Of a DNA stretch of 64,000 bases, positions 10,076-19,795 are shown piece by piece. How positions within the stretch are numbered: position 1 is the first letter of the stretch; each line of letters starts with the position of its first letter. The notes beneath the pieces are model-generated. The model made no database searches. It had not been told where the DNA came from and saw nothing but the letters and a program-made list of their open reading frames with translations. Source of the stretch: Emcibacter sp. SYSU 3D8 (GTDB lineage Bacteria; Pseudomonadota; Alphaproteobacteria; SMXS01). The stretch is taken from the NCBI RefSeq assembly GCF_039655875.1, contig NZ_JBBYXK010000005.1:1-64000 (forward strand). The letters are read 5' to 3'. The position numbers and the translations under genes were made by a program.

Positions 10076-11181
10076 AGGTAGCGCCGCTCGAACCGGCGCC
10101 CCAGTCCGGTGAGCAATTCGTAGGAGATCAGCCCGGCGGCGCTTGCAGCGTCGTCGAGCGTCCACTCCGGGCCGATCAGGTCGATCATGGCGCCCGGCGC
10201 GGCGGCGCTTTCCGGCGCATCCGTCACGTCCAGCGCGATCAGGTCCATGGAGACCCTGCCCGCAAACGGCACGATCACGCCGCCGGCACACGCCTTGCCT
10301 CGTCCGCTTGCAGGCGTTGGCCAGCCGTCGGCATAGCCGGCCGCGATCACCGCCAATCGCGCCGGACGCGTCGTGGTGTACGTCGCTTCATAGCCGACAG
10401 TCTCACCGGCTTCCACGAACCGCTCCTGCAGCACGCGGACGCTCAGCCGGACCACCGGTTTCATGGGATCAGGCCAGCCCTCGACAGGGTTGCCGCCATA
10501 AAGCGCGATCCCGACGCGCGCCAGATCGAAGCAATATGCCTCGCCGATCAGCACGCCGGCGGAATTGGCCAGGCTCGCCTGCGCGTCGGGGAACAGCGAC
10601 CGCACCTGCCGGAATCGCTGCAACTGCCGGGCGTTCAACGGGTGCTCTGGCCGCCGTGCGCAGGCCAGATGACTCATCACCACGGCAATCCGGAAATTCT
10701 CGGGCGCCGACGCCGCCAGCGTTGCGGCTTCCGCCATTGTCATGCCCAGCCGGTTCATGCCGGTGTCCACGTGAATCATGGCCGCGCCGCGATCGCCGGC
10801 ACGGCCACAGGCGTCGTTCCAGCGGGCGACCTGGTCCAGATCGTTCAGCACCGGCGTGAGCCGGGCTTCCCTGACGCTTTCCTCGTCGCCCGCCATCAGG
10901 CCGTTGAGCACGGCGATCTTCGCCTGGGGCAGCATGCGCCGCAGCGACAGCCCCTCGGCAATCGTGGCGACGAAGAACCGCCGGCAGCCCGCGTCCCACA
11001 GCGCCTTGCCCACCCTGCCCGCACCCAGTCCATAGGCGTCGGCCTTGACCGCGGCCGCAACCTCGGCGCCATGAGCCTGCGCCTGCATCAGCCGGTAATT
11101 GTCGGCCAGCGCGACCAAGTCGATCTCAATCACGCCCGCAGGCGGGACGGATTCCGTGTTCTGGGGATAGGAAAAGGCCAT
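10072..11181 (-). CDS. alr: Alanine racemase
   Basis: A 369-residue PLP enzyme converting L- to D-alanine for peptidoglycan. The PLP lysine is K46 in AAVKADAYGLG. Other family motifs are HVDTGMNRLG, the GYADG tyrosine motif and GRVSMD. The frame is open upstream to 11322, but the extra 47 residues do not look like Alr; the ATG at 11181 puts VIEIDLVALADNYR at the expected N-terminal position. No strong ribosome site is visible. The stop overlaps the DUF481 stop on the other strand. Confidence 0.93.
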   Translation of the reverse strand: MAFSYPQNTESVPPAGVIEIDLVALADNYRLMQAQAHGAEVAAAVKADAYGLGAGRVGKALWDAGCRRFFVATIAEGLSLRRMLPQAKIAVLNGLMAGDEESVREARLTPVLNDLDQVARWNDACGRAGDRGAAMIHVDTGMNRLGMTMAEAATLAASAPENFRIAVVMSHLACARRPEHPLNARQLQRFRQVRSLFPDAQASLANSAGVLIGEAYCFDLARVGIALYGGNPVEGWPDPMKPVVRLSVRVLQERFVEAGETVGYEATYTTTRPARLAVIAAGYADGWPTPASGRGKACAGGVIVPFAGRVSMDLIALDVTDAPESAAAPGAMIDLIGPEWTLDDAASAAGLISYELLTGLGRRFERRYL

Positions 11182-11270
11182 CACCGACAGGTAGCGCGCG
11201 CTTTGCCATTGCACAATAGCGGCCTGCGACGCGCATGCTCTATTCCCCAAATCGGCCCAAGACAATAGAG

Positions 11271-11298
11271 TTGCGACTGAGCGGGAATCGCCTAATGT
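11271..11298 (+). promoter_or_regulatory. Possible promoter of the LLM oxidoreductase
   Basis: TTGCGA (11271-11276) and TAATGT (11293-11298) with a 16-base spacer lie 56 bases before the ATG at 11355, in the divergent region shared with alr. Weak pattern match only. Confidence 0.3.
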
Positions 11299-11354
11299 GG
11301 CCGACGAACCGGCCGGTAACAAACCGCCCGCACACGATCTTGAAAGGGTTGCAC

Positions 11355-12395
11355 ATGAAATTGGGAATTCTTCTTGGCTATTCCGGTGGCCGAATGGATT
11401 TGGGCATCGAGTCCGTGAAACTGGCCGAGAGCCTGGGCTATGACAGCGCCTGGACCGCCGAGGCCTATGGCTCCGACGCGGTCACGCCCGCCGCCTGGGT
11501 GCTGGCGCAGACGACGAAGATCAAGGTCGGCACCTCGATCATGCAGATTCCCGCGCGCACGCCCGCCTGCGCCGCCATGACCGCCATGACCCTGCAGGAA
11601 TTGTCCGGCGGCCGCTTCATCCTGGGTCTCGGTCCGTCCGGCCCACAGGTCGCGGAAGGCTGGCACGGCGTGCCCTATGGCAAGCCCATGGTGAAGGTGA
11701 AGGAATATGTGGAAATCGTCCGCCAGATCCTGAAGCGCGAAAAGCCGCTCGAGTTCCACGGCGAGGAATACCGCATTCCCTATGATGGCCCCGGCGCCAC
11801 CGGTCTGGGCAAGCCGCTGAAGAGCATCCTGCACGGCGACCCCAGCATGCCGATCTATACCGCGGCGATCACGCCGGCCGGTATCCGCGCCTCGGCGGAA
11901 GTGGCCGACGGCTTCTTCCCGATCTGGATGAACCCGGAACGTTTCGACGTGTTCAGGGAAGACATCGACAAGGGCCTCGCCAAGGCTGGCAACGGCAAGA
12001 CGCTGGCCGATTTCGACGTTGCGCCGTTCGTCAACGTGGTGATGGGCGATGACGTGGACGAGTGCCGCAACAAGGTGCGGCCCGGCATGGCGCTCTATAT
12101 CGGCGGCATGGGCGCCCGGTCGAAGAACTTCTACAACGACTACGCCAAGCGGCTGGGCTACGAGGATGCGGCGGTAAAGATCCAGGACCTGTTCCTGTCC
12201 GGCCAGCGCGCCGAGGCCGCCGCCGCCATTCCCGACGCGCTTGTCGATGCCGTCGCCCTTTGCGGCCCCAAAGAGCGCATCAAGGAACGTCTTTCGGTCT
12301 GGAAGGACGCGGCGAAGAAGAACCACATCGGTTCCATGCTGATCGGCCGCACGTCGCCCGACGCGCTGAAGGTCATCGCCGAGGCGATGCTCTAG
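11355..12395 (+). CDS. LLM-class flavin-dependent oxidoreductase
   Basis: A 346-residue luciferase-like monooxygenase/F420-type TIM barrel. The start LGILLGYSGGRMDLGIESVKLAESLGYDSAW and the segment TMTLQELSGGRFILGLGPSGPQVAEGWHG are characteristic of the LLM family. The ATG follows GAAAGGG. Members use FMN or F420 to oxidise alcohols, ketones or CoA-linked substrates, and the sequence does not settle which cofactor is used. It stands alone with its own terminator, next to a third VOC gene, and extends the catabolic theme of the first 13 kb. Confidence 0.87.
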   Translation: MKLGILLGYSGGRMDLGIESVKLAESLGYDSAWTAEAYGSDAVTPAAWVLAQTTKIKVGTSIMQIPARTPACAAMTAMTLQELSGGRFILGLGPSGPQVAEGWHGVPYGKPMVKVKEYVEIVRQILKREKPLEFHGEEYRIPYDGPGATGLGKPLKSILHGDPSMPIYTAAITPAGIRASAEVADGFFPIWMNPERFDVFREDIDKGLAKAGNGKTLADFDVAPFVNVVMGDDVDECRNKVRPGMALYIGGMGARSKNFYNDYAKRLGYEDAAVKIQDLFLSGQRAEAAAAIPDALVDAVALCGPKERIKERLSVWKDAAKKNHIGSMLIGRTSPDALKVIAEAML

Positions 12396-12418
12396 GCATC
12401 GCCGCTTTTGGATACGGC

Positions 12419-12453
12419 AACGGCGCATCCGCAAGGACGCGCCGTTTCTTTTT
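12419..12453 (+). terminator. Rho-independent terminator after the LLM gene
   Basis: An 8-bp stem (AACGGCGC / GCGCCGTT) with a 12-base loop is followed by TTTCTTTTT, 23 bases beyond the stop codon. It lies between two convergent genes. Confidence 0.75.
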
Positions 12454-12468
12454 CACCTGTGCAGTGGG

Positions 12469-13029
12469 TCAGGCCGCGAGCGGCTTCACCACCGGCGTGC
12501 CCGAGGACCAGTCGATGCGCCGGACCGGGTCGGTCTTGCCGTCCCAGGTGTCGGCGCCTTCCTTGATGATCGCAAACATCTTCTCGATCATCTCGCCGCG
12601 ATACATCAGCTGCATCATCACGCCCGGCTGATCGACGGAATCGATATAGGCATGCTGATCGCCATAGGTCTGGCGAACCTCGTAGTTCATGCCCTTGGCT
12701 TTGAGTTCGTCCAGCTTCTCCTGGATGGTGCCGCCGCAGAACACCGCCAGGTGCTGCAGGCCGCCTTCAGGATGCTCCTTCAGATATTCGCTGTAGATGC
12801 TGGCCACCGGACCGATCGGCTCGATCACCTCGATCTGCTGGTCACCCGAATAGGCGAAACCGGCCTTCAGCTCCAGCTTCACCGGCTTGCCGTCCACCTC
12901 GCCGGGGAACTCCTTCAGATGTTCCATGTAGAACGGTCCGATGCCGCGGGCGATCCAGTGCTTCATCGCCGCGTCGATATCGGGCACCACATAGCCCTGC
13001 TGCAGGACCGCGCCGAATACGTTGCTCAT
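12469..13029 (-). CDS. VOC-fold protein, third family member
   Basis: A 186-residue VOC protein related to the pair at 2.7-3.8 kb. It shares the QQGYVVPDIDAAMKHW start, LQHLAVF in the middle and the WDGKTDPVRR tail. The last metal-ligand position reads GVMMQLMY, so the usual Glu is Gln; metal binding may be altered. The start at 13029 follows GGGAGACATGTC; the frame is open further upstream without a good site. Function unknown. Confidence 0.82.
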   Translation of the reverse strand: MSNVFGAVLQQGYVVPDIDAAMKHWIARGIGPFYMEHLKEFPGEVDGKPVKLELKAGFAYSGDQQIEVIEPIGPVASIYSEYLKEHPEGGLQHLAVFCGGTIQEKLDELKAKGMNYEVRQTYGDQHAYIDSVDQPGVMMQLMYRGEMIEKMFAIIKEGADTWDGKTDPVRRIDWSSGTPVVKPLAA

Positions 13030-13182
13030 GACATGTCTCCCGATTTCTGAGTCGCCGAATGGTAGACCCAACGGGACGGCCGTTGCAACGACACGGCGGA
13101 CCTGCGACTCTGGCCTGAGGATCGGCACCTCCGGCGCCAGCCAGCATTCGCTCCCCCTTCGCCCTCAACCGACGGTATTGCC

Positions 13183-14352
13183 GTGCACCTCGACCCATCG
13201 ATCACCGTACTCGTCGCCGCGATCCTCGGCATCCTGGCGATCGCCGCCGCGTCCAAACTGCTCAACCAGCCGAATGTGGTCGGTTACCTGGCAGCCGGTA
13301 TCGTGCTGGGCCCGGCGGGACTGGGCCTGATCACCGATACCGAGCTGCTCGACCGAATGGGAGCCTTCGGCGTTCTGCTACTGATGTTCTTCGTCGGCAT
13401 GGAGGTCACGCCGCGCAAGCTGCTCGCCACCTGGAAGATCGCCCTGCTGGGCACGCTGTTCCAGATCGGCGTGAGCATCGGCTTCATCACGCTGCTCAGC
13501 CCGCTCACGGACTGGTCGATCCAGCAATGCGTGTTCTACGGCTTCGTCATCAGCCTCAGCAGCACGGCCGTGGTCATCAAGCTGCTGGAAACCCGCGGCA
13601 TGCTGCAGAAGGCGCTGGGCCAGGACATCCTCAGCATCCTGCTGGCGCAGGACCTGGCCATCATCCCCATGATGATGGCCCTTTCGGCCATGAATGGCGG
13701 CGAGATCAGCAGTACCGACCTGGCGCTGCAAGGCATCGGCAGCCTGCTGTTGCTGGGCCTGCTGGCCTTCGTGCTGATCAAGAAGGAGATCCACCTCCCC
13801 TTTGCCCGGCACATCAGCAGCGACCACGAACTGCAGGTGTTCGCCGCGCTTGGACTGTGTTTCGGACTGGCGGTGATCACCTCGTTGTTCAACCTGTCCG
13901 GCGCGCTGGGCGCCTTCGTTGCCGGCATTGTGGTCTCGGCAGCCCGCGAGACCGACTGGGTGCGGGGCAGCCTGGAATCCATGCGGGCCCTGTTCCTGGC
14001 GTTCTTCTTCGTCTCCATCGGCATGCTGATCGACCCGCAATTTCTCTATGAGCACCTGTTACAGGTCTCCATCGTGGTGGTCGGCGCGTTCACGATGAAC
14101 ACGGCGATCAATGCCTTCGTGCTCCGGCTGGCAGGGTATGACTGGCGCAGCGCCGTCTACGGCTCGAGCTACCTGGCGCAGATCGGCGAGTTCAGCTTCA
14201 TGCTCGCGGCCATAGGTGTCAGCAGCCGGATCATCAACAAGGCCGACTACAATGTGATCATCGTGGCGATCGCCGTGTCGCTGATGGTCAGCCCGTTCCT
14301 GACGGCACTGGCCGGACGGCGGCTGCAATCGATCCAGCCCCACGAGGACTAG
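13183..14352 (+). CDS. CPA2 family cation:proton antiporter (KefB/RosB-like membrane domain)
   Basis: A 389-residue inner-membrane protein with about 12-13 transmembrane helices. It begins at a GTG codon. It carries typical CPA2 segments: PNVVGYLAAGIVLGPAGLGLI, MFFVGMEVTP, and an inverted second half with GAFVAGIVVS and AQIGEFSFMLA. There is no C-terminal TrkA-N or TrkA-C domain, so it lacks the nucleotide-gated regulation of full KefB/KefC. Expected role: K+ or Na+ exchange for protons. Confidence 0.88.
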   Translation: MHLDPSITVLVAAILGILAIAAASKLLNQPNVVGYLAAGIVLGPAGLGLITDTELLDRMGAFGVLLLMFFVGMEVTPRKLLATWKIALLGTLFQIGVSIGFITLLSPLTDWSIQQCVFYGFVISLSSTAVVIKLLETRGMLQKALGQDILSILLAQDLAIIPMMMALSAMNGGEISSTDLALQGIGSLLLLGLLAFVLIKKEIHLPFARHISSDHELQVFAALGLCFGLAVITSLFNLSGALGAFVAGIVVSAARETDWVRGSLESMRALFLAFFFVSIGMLIDPQFLYEHLLQVSIVVVGAFTMNTAINAFVLRLAGYDWRSAVYGSSYLAQIGEFSFMLAAIGVSSRIINKADYNVIIVAIAVSLMVSPFLTALAGRRLQSIQPHED

Positions 14353-14487
14353 GCGCCGCAAGAGAGCCGTTGCATTCGCTGGCGGACAGCTTATCTTTTC
14401 GCCATCATTGGCCTGTGTCTCCGCCTAGCGGAAAGCCTGTGCCTACGGCCATCAGTTTCCCATTTCCGCCTGAGTGCAGTTGCCTGA

Positions 14488-14901
14488 ATGACCTACCGTT
14501 CCGTCCTCCCAGCTTTCGCGTGCATCCTGGCCGTCGCCATGGCCGTCATGCTTCCCCTCGACGGCGCATTTGCCCAGAGCAAGCCGAAGGCGAAGAAGGA
14601 AGGTCCGCTGCCGCTGCAGTTGCAGTCACAATGCAGCTGGCCCGGCCAGCGGCTGGTCCACTCGCTGCTTCGGGATGATACCGTGGCGGCGAAGGACCAT
14701 CTTGCCTTCTACGAACAGTTCAATTGCCCTAACGACCATCTGGCCAAGGCATTTGCCTGCGCGGTGGATGCGCCTGCCGGCGCCGGCCGTCCACGAGCGG
14801 AAATCCTGGTCGAGAATTGCTGGGAAACCCTGTCGCCCACACGGGAAACCGAGGAAGACGCGGATGCGGCCGCCAAGCTTGGTCGCAAGCAGTCCAAATA
14901 G
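14488..14901 (+). CDS. Small secreted hypothetical protein
   Basis: A 137-residue protein with a signal peptide (about 1-30, ending GAFA|QS). A Lys-rich stretch (KPKAKKEG) and a mature domain with four cysteines (in QCSW, FNCPND, FACAVD, ENCWET) follow, which could form two periplasmic disulfides. I do not recognise a family. It lies 114 bases upstream of the GH17-GT2 gene on the same strand and could be co-expressed with the beta-glucan genes, but that is only positional. Confidence 0.6.
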   Translation: MTYRSVLPAFACILAVAMAVMLPLDGAFAQSKPKAKKEGPLPLQLQSQCSWPGQRLVHSLLRDDTVAAKDHLAFYEQFNCPNDHLAKAFACAVDAPAGAGRPRAEILVENCWETLSPTRETEEDADAAAKLGRKQSK

Positions 14902-15015
14902 GGCCGCCGGGCCTCTGCCACGCCCTCTGTTCCTGAACCGGCGGCGAGCCGGGTTCTGCATCATCGAAGCAATCCGCATGGCTACGGCCATTCAGCGCCA
15001 TAGGTTTCCACACTG

Positions 15016-17649
15016 ATGCGCAACATCTTCCTCGCCATCGTGATCGGTGCCCTGCTTCAGGCCTGGGCATGGTTCGAATCCTACGACAAGTCCGATCCGC
15101 CCGAAGTGACCAACCGCGTCCAGTCGGTGTCACTCGACGTAGGCGGCCCCAAGGCCGCAACCAGCCCGATCACCCTGGCCGAACTGGACCGGGTTGGCGG
15201 CATGCTGGACCGGGTCAAGACTGTTTCGTCCACCGTCCGGCTCTACGCGTCCACGGGACTGGCCGCAGAGGTGCCGCGCCTCGCGAACGAGCGCGACATT
15301 GCCGTGATTCTGGGCATCTGGCTTGGCCGGGATGAGGAAAACAACCGCAAGGAAATCGAATCCGCGCTCTATTTGTCCAATCTCTACCCGAATATTCGCG
15401 CCATCGTTGTCGGCAACGAAACCATCCTGCGCAACGAATGGGGCGTGACGGATGACGACAAGAAGCCGTCGGTAAAGGAACTGATCACGCATCTGCGCGA
15501 GCTGCGCCGGCGCAGCCGGGTGCCGATCACCACCGGCGAAACCTGGGACATCTGGATCGCTCACCCCGAACTGGTCAAGGAAGTCGATTTCATATCGGCG
15601 CACATCCTGCCCTATTGGGAGATGATTCCCGCCGATGGCGCTGTCGAATTCACCATGGAAAAGTACGACCGCCTGAAGCGTACCTTTCCGGGCAAGCGCA
15701 TCGTCATCATGGAGTTCGGCTGGCCCAGCCAGGGCTACAACCGGAAAAAGTCGGTGCCCACCGCCATGAACCAGGCGGAACTGATCCGCGAATTCCTGAT
15801 CGAGGCCGACAAGCGCGACGCCGAATACAATCTCATGGAGGCATACGACCAGCCCTGGAAGACCAACGAGGGCACGGTCGGACCCTATTGGGGTCTGTTC
15901 GACGCCTCCGGCAAGCCCAAGTTCCAGCTTCAGGGCGAGGTCAAGGACCAGAACCACGGCCGGACTGCCGCCATCGGCATGATCCTGGGCGCGCTGTTGA
16001 CCGCCATCGCCATCGGCCGACGCCGCACCGCGTTCGGCCACGCGCTGGCCGTCTCGCTGTCGGCCCAGGCGCTCGGCGCCGGCATGGCGCTGGCACTGGT
16101 CTATCCGTTCGACAATTATCTCAATACCGGCTCGACCATTGCCTGGATCATCGGCTTCTTGCTGATGTTCCCGCTGACGGCAATGACCCTGCTGAAGATC
16201 GACGAAGTGGCCGAGGTGACGGTCGGCAACCGGCCGATCCGACTGCTGCCGCACCACGTGAAGCCGCCCGCCAGCTTCGTCTATCCCAAGGTCTCGATCC
16301 AGGTTCCCGCCTACCGCGAGAACCCGGCCATGCTCAACGAGACGCTGAGCAGCCTGGCGAAGCTGGATTACCCCGACTTCGAAGTCATGGTGATCCTCAA
16401 CAATACCCCGGACGAGGCCCATTGGGGACCGGTCGAGCGGCATTGCCAGACGCTTGGGCCGCGTTTCAAATTCCTCAACCTGCAGGACGTGAAGGGCTTC
16501 AAGGCCGGCGCACTGACCCTGGCCATGGACCACGTGTCGCCCGACGCCCGCATCCTGGCGCTGCTCGACGCCGATTATGTGGTCGACAAGGACTGGCTGA
16601 AAGATCTGGTCCCGGCCTTCGCCGATCCCAAGATCGCCTTTGTGCAGGCGCCGCAGGATCACCGCGATGGCCCGGAATCAGCGTTCAAGACCGCCATCAA
16701 CAGCGAATATGCCGGCTTCTTCGACATCGGCATGGTGCAGCGGAACGAGCGGAACGCGCTGATCGCCCACGGCACCATGCTGCTGATCCGCCGCTCGGCC
16801 TTCGACGAGGTCGGCGGCTGGTCGACGGCGACCATCACCGAGGACACCGAACTGGGCCTGCGGCTGCTCGAAGCGGGCTACGAGGGCACCTATACGACCC
16901 GCCGCTATGGCTGGGGCCTGCTGCCCGATACCTTCGAGGCATTCAAGACCCAGCGCCATCGCTGGGCCTACGGCGCCATGCAGATCATCCGCAAGCATGC
17001 GCCGTTCATGAAGCCGTCGGCGCCTGGCCTGAATTACCGGCAGAAAAGCCAGTACATCGCCGGCTGGAGCTACTGGATTTCCGACGCGTTCGGCGTGCTG
17101 ACCGCGTTTCTGAATCTGTTCTGGGTGCCCATGATCATCTGGGCCGAACTGATGATCCCCATGTTGCCCTTTACCGTGCCTATTCTGGTTGCGTTCGGCG
17201 TCAACCTGCTCCATTGCGGCATGCTCTACGTCACCCGGGTGAAGATCCCGACACATCGCATCCTCGGCGCTGCGGCGGCCGCAATGGCGCTGCAGTTCAC
17301 CGTGGCGCACGCGGTCGGCCGCGGCCTGATCAGCGACGCGCTGCCGTTCAAGGTCACGGCCAAGGGCGGCGGCGGCAAGAAGGGCAAGGGGCCCAGCCCT
17401 ATCCGTGTCGAACTGATCGTTGGCGTTCTGCTGCTGGTGGGCTCGAGCAGCCTGTTCTACGTCAACCGGAACGAGCAGGCCACGGAACTGTATGTATTCG
17501 GCGCAACACTGATGGTCCAGAGCCTCCCCTTCCTCGCGGCGGCCCTGCTCTATGCCCTGGAGCGCGGGCACGCTTTCGCCAAGGGCGACCCGGGCGACAC
17601 CGCGACCCAGACCGCGCAACCGGCCATCATCGAGGCCAAGGCAGCGTAG
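15016..17649 (+). CDS. GH17-GT2 fusion, probable beta-(1,3)/(1,6)-glucan synthase
   Basis: An 877-residue membrane protein joining two enzymes. The N-terminal 310 residues after a signal anchor form a GH17 domain with acid/base E135 (VVGNE) and nucleophile E233 (IMEFGWPS). Two helices follow (about 318-390). A GT2 glucosyltransferase domain then carries DAD (518-520), TED (608-610) and QRHRW (646-650), with several C-terminal helices. This architecture is known from proteobacterial NdvB-type proteins that make periplasmic or cyclic beta-glucans: GT2 polymerises UDP-glucose and GH17 remodels by transglycosylation. A second GH17 gene follows after 68 bases. Confidence 0.88.
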   Translation: MRNIFLAIVIGALLQAWAWFESYDKSDPPEVTNRVQSVSLDVGGPKAATSPITLAELDRVGGMLDRVKTVSSTVRLYASTGLAAEVPRLANERDIAVILGIWLGRDEENNRKEIESALYLSNLYPNIRAIVVGNETILRNEWGVTDDDKKPSVKELITHLRELRRRSRVPITTGETWDIWIAHPELVKEVDFISAHILPYWEMIPADGAVEFTMEKYDRLKRTFPGKRIVIMEFGWPSQGYNRKKSVPTAMNQAELIREFLIEADKRDAEYNLMEAYDQPWKTNEGTVGPYWGLFDASGKPKFQLQGEVKDQNHGRTAAIGMILGALLTAIAIGRRRTAFGHALAVSLSAQALGAGMALALVYPFDNYLNTGSTIAWIIGFLLMFPLTAMTLLKIDEVAEVTVGNRPIRLLPHHVKPPASFVYPKVSIQVPAYRENPAMLNETLSSLAKLDYPDFEVMVILNNTPDEAHWGPVERHCQTLGPRFKFLNLQDVKGFKAGALTLAMDHVSPDARILALLDADYVVDKDWLKDLVPAFADPKIAFVQAPQDHRDGPESAFKTAINSEYAGFFDIGMVQRNERNALIAHGTMLLIRRSAFDEVGGWSTATITEDTELGLRLLEAGYEGTYTTRRYGWGLLPDTFEAFKTQRHRWAYGAMQIIRKHAPFMKPSAPGLNYRQKSQYIAGWSYWISDAFGVLTAFLNLFWVPMIIWAELMIPMLPFTVPILVAFGVNLLHCGMLYVTRVKIPTHRILGAAAAAMALQFTVAHAVGRGLISDALPFKVTAKGGGGKKGKGPSPIRVELIVGVLLLVGSSSLFYVNRNEQATELYVFGATLMVQSLPFLAAALLYALERGHAFAKGDPGDTATQTAQPAIIEAKAA

Positions 17650-17717
17650 CGCCTTCCTAAAATCGGCGGGGTCGGATAAACCCCTCCTGCCCGACATTTT
17701 CGCTGACAGGCCAGCCA

Positions 17718-19370
17718 ATGCATCGCACAGCCGCCATTCCCGCGTTTCTGATCGCCGCAGCCATTTCCTGGTTTCTGTGGTCGTGGCTGGGTCGTCCCAT
17801 CGACATCGTCGACGTTCCGCGCGGCCATTTGCAGTGCCTGTCCTATACGCCGGCGACCGACGAGTCCTCGCCGCTCAACGCCAAGGACGGCCTGTTTCAT
17901 GTGCCCGACGGCATGGTCGAGCGCGATCTGAAGATCCTGTCCCGCTACACCGACTGCATCCGCACCTATTCCATGCTCGGCGACCAGGGCAAGACCATGA
18001 AGGCCGCCCACGAAGCCGGGATCAAGGTGCTGGTGGGCATCTGGATCGGCTCCGAGGACCGGCGCAACGAACTGGAGATCGACCGGGCGCTGGAGTTGGC
18101 CCACCAATATCCGGAGAACGTCCGCGCCATCGTCATCGGCAACGAGGTGATGCTGCGCCGGGAAATGACCGCCGAACGGCTGGCCGGCATCATCCGGTCG
18201 GTGAAGGCACGGACCCACCTGCCCGTCACCTATGCCGACATCTACGAGTTCTGGCGGCGCAACCCGGTGCTGGGCGAGGCTGTCGACCTGGTGACGGTGC
18301 ACGTGCTGCCTTACTGGGACGACCCCCATCCAGTGGCCATCGACCAGGTGCAGGCCCATGCGCGCCGCATCATCGAGGACACCCAGAAGCTGTTTCCCGG
18401 CAAGACCGTCCAGATCGGCGAGATCGGCTGGCCGTCGGCGGGCCGCACGCGGTCGGGCGCCGTGCCGTCGCGGGTCAACGAAGCCCGGTTCGTGCGCGAA
18501 TTCGCCGCCCAGGCGGAATCCATCGGCGTGCCCTACAACCTGATCGAGGCCATCGACCAGCCGTGGAAGCGCATGCCGGAAGGCACCGTGGGTGGTTATT
18601 GGGGCATGCTCGACAAGGACCGCAACCTGAAGTTCCCGCTGACCGGTCCGGTGAGCGAATGGCCGCAATGGCGGCTGGCGGCAGCCTTTACGGCGGCCGT
18701 CTCGCTGGTCGCCTTTGCCTGGGCGCTGCTGTGGCGCAGGCCGATCATGCCCGCGCGCTGGCTCGGCCTCGGCATCACCGCGCCGCTGGTCGGCGCGACC
18801 TGGTGGGCGCTGGGCGCCCAACTCGGCACGATCATGCTGAACAATTGGTGGGGATGGGCATGGATCGGCCTGTTGACGCTGATCGCCGTCATCGGCGGCG
18901 CGCTGCTGGTCTACACCGTCGCCGGCGGCCGTAACGTGCCCAGGCCAGCCGGTTTCGACGGCGTGCTGGCGGCGATCCGCACCCGCCGGTTCGATGGTTC
19001 GCAGGCGATCGGCGCCTATCATTGGGTGGTGATGCTGACCGCCGCGATCCTTGCCGTGTCCATGGCCATCGACGGCCGTCACCGGGACTTCCTGCAATTG
19101 GCCTTCTGGCTGCCGGCGGCCGCGTTCCTGCTGCTCTACATCCAGCCGGCGACGCGCGAACTGGTCCGCGAGCCCCAACCCGAGGAGGCCTGGATCGCGG
19201 CATTGATCCTGATCGCCGGTCCGTTCGCCATCGACCAGTTCACCAACCTGGAAGCGTGCATCTGGGCCGCGACCTGCGTGGTGCTGTCGGTGCCGTGGCT
19301 GGAGTTCGTGTTGCGCGAAGGAGCGCGGATCCGCGGCGCATTCCGCCGTCCGGAAGCTGCGGGGAACTAG
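17718..19370 (+). CDS. Membrane-anchored GH17 beta-glucanosyltransferase-like protein
   Basis: A 550-residue protein. A signal anchor (about 6-24) is followed by a GH17 catalytic domain with E143 (VIGNE) and E235 (IGEIGWPS), then a C-terminal half with about 8 hydrophobic segments (from about residue 315). Family knowledge: bacterial GH17 domains of this kind branch or cyclise beta-1,3-glucan rather than simply hydrolyse it. It lies directly downstream of the GH17-GT2 fusion, so both probably act on the same glucan. Its stop codon overlaps that of the small membrane protein on the opposite strand (CTAG). Confidence 0.85.
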   Translation: MHRTAAIPAFLIAAAISWFLWSWLGRPIDIVDVPRGHLQCLSYTPATDESSPLNAKDGLFHVPDGMVERDLKILSRYTDCIRTYSMLGDQGKTMKAAHEAGIKVLVGIWIGSEDRRNELEIDRALELAHQYPENVRAIVIGNEVMLRREMTAERLAGIIRSVKARTHLPVTYADIYEFWRRNPVLGEAVDLVTVHVLPYWDDPHPVAIDQVQAHARRIIEDTQKLFPGKTVQIGEIGWPSAGRTRSGAVPSRVNEARFVREFAAQAESIGVPYNLIEAIDQPWKRMPEGTVGGYWGMLDKDRNLKFPLTGPVSEWPQWRLAAAFTAAVSLVAFAWALLWRRPIMPARWLGLGITAPLVGATWWALGAQLGTIMLNNWWGWAWIGLLTLIAVIGGALLVYTVAGGRNVPRPAGFDGVLAAIRTRRFDGSQAIGAYHWVVMLTAAILAVSMAIDGRHRDFLQLAFWLPAAAFLLLYIQPATRELVREPQPEEAWIAALILIAGPFAIDQFTNLEACIWAATCVVLSVPWLEFVLREGARIRGAFRRPEAAGN

Positions 19371-19795
19371 CGCGCCCGGATCAGGCAGATCAGCGCCAGG
19401 ATCGCGGCCGGCACCGACATGGTGTTGTTGTAGAGGATCATGCCCAGACCGGCCGCGGCCAGCCCGGCAATGGCGAGCCAGCGCGCGGCCCTTGCGCCGC
19501 CCTTTGCGAGCACCGCAATCGCCACCACCGCCAGCAGCAGCGACAGCCAACCGAAACCGTTCCCCTGGGTGAACATGATGAAGCCGGTGCGTAGCGGGCA
19601 CCACCAGGGATCGCCGCGCTCGCACGCGGCGCCCATCGCTTCGGGCTCGACAAACCGGTAGCGGATGGCATAGCCGGCGCCAAATCCGAGCGCACAGACG
19701 ACGATGCCGCCGACCGCCCGGGCATCGCCCCACAGCGCCGCGATGCCGCCTTTCGCCGCTCCTGCCTGCGCCGCATCGCCCTTGCCTGCCGCCAT
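19367..19795 (-). CDS. Small multi-pass membrane protein, unknown function
   Basis: A 142-residue protein with about four hydrophobic helices (near 29-44, 82-97, 104-120 and 125-140) and a loop holding CERGDPWWCPLRTG between the first two, where two cysteines could pair. The start at 19795 follows GGAAGGAA. The open frame extends to 20503 but has no better initiation site and runs into the SnoaL gene. It converges on the GH17 gene. No family recognised; a link with glucan synthesis is possible but unproven. Confidence 0.65.
   Translation of the reverse strand: MAAGKGDAAQAGAAKGGIAALWGDARAVGGIVVCALGFGAGYAIRYRFVEPEAMGAACERGDPWWCPLRTGFIMFTQGNGFGWLSLLLAVVAIAVLAKGGARAARWLAIAGLAAAGLGMILYNNTMSVPAAILALICLIRAR

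Noticed and set aside
15130-16662. A long minus-strand open frame (510 codons) opposite the GH17-GT2 gene
   Set aside because: It is the antisense shadow of a gene with full GH17 and GT2 motifs; high GC keeps antisense frames open, and its translation has no recognisable domain.
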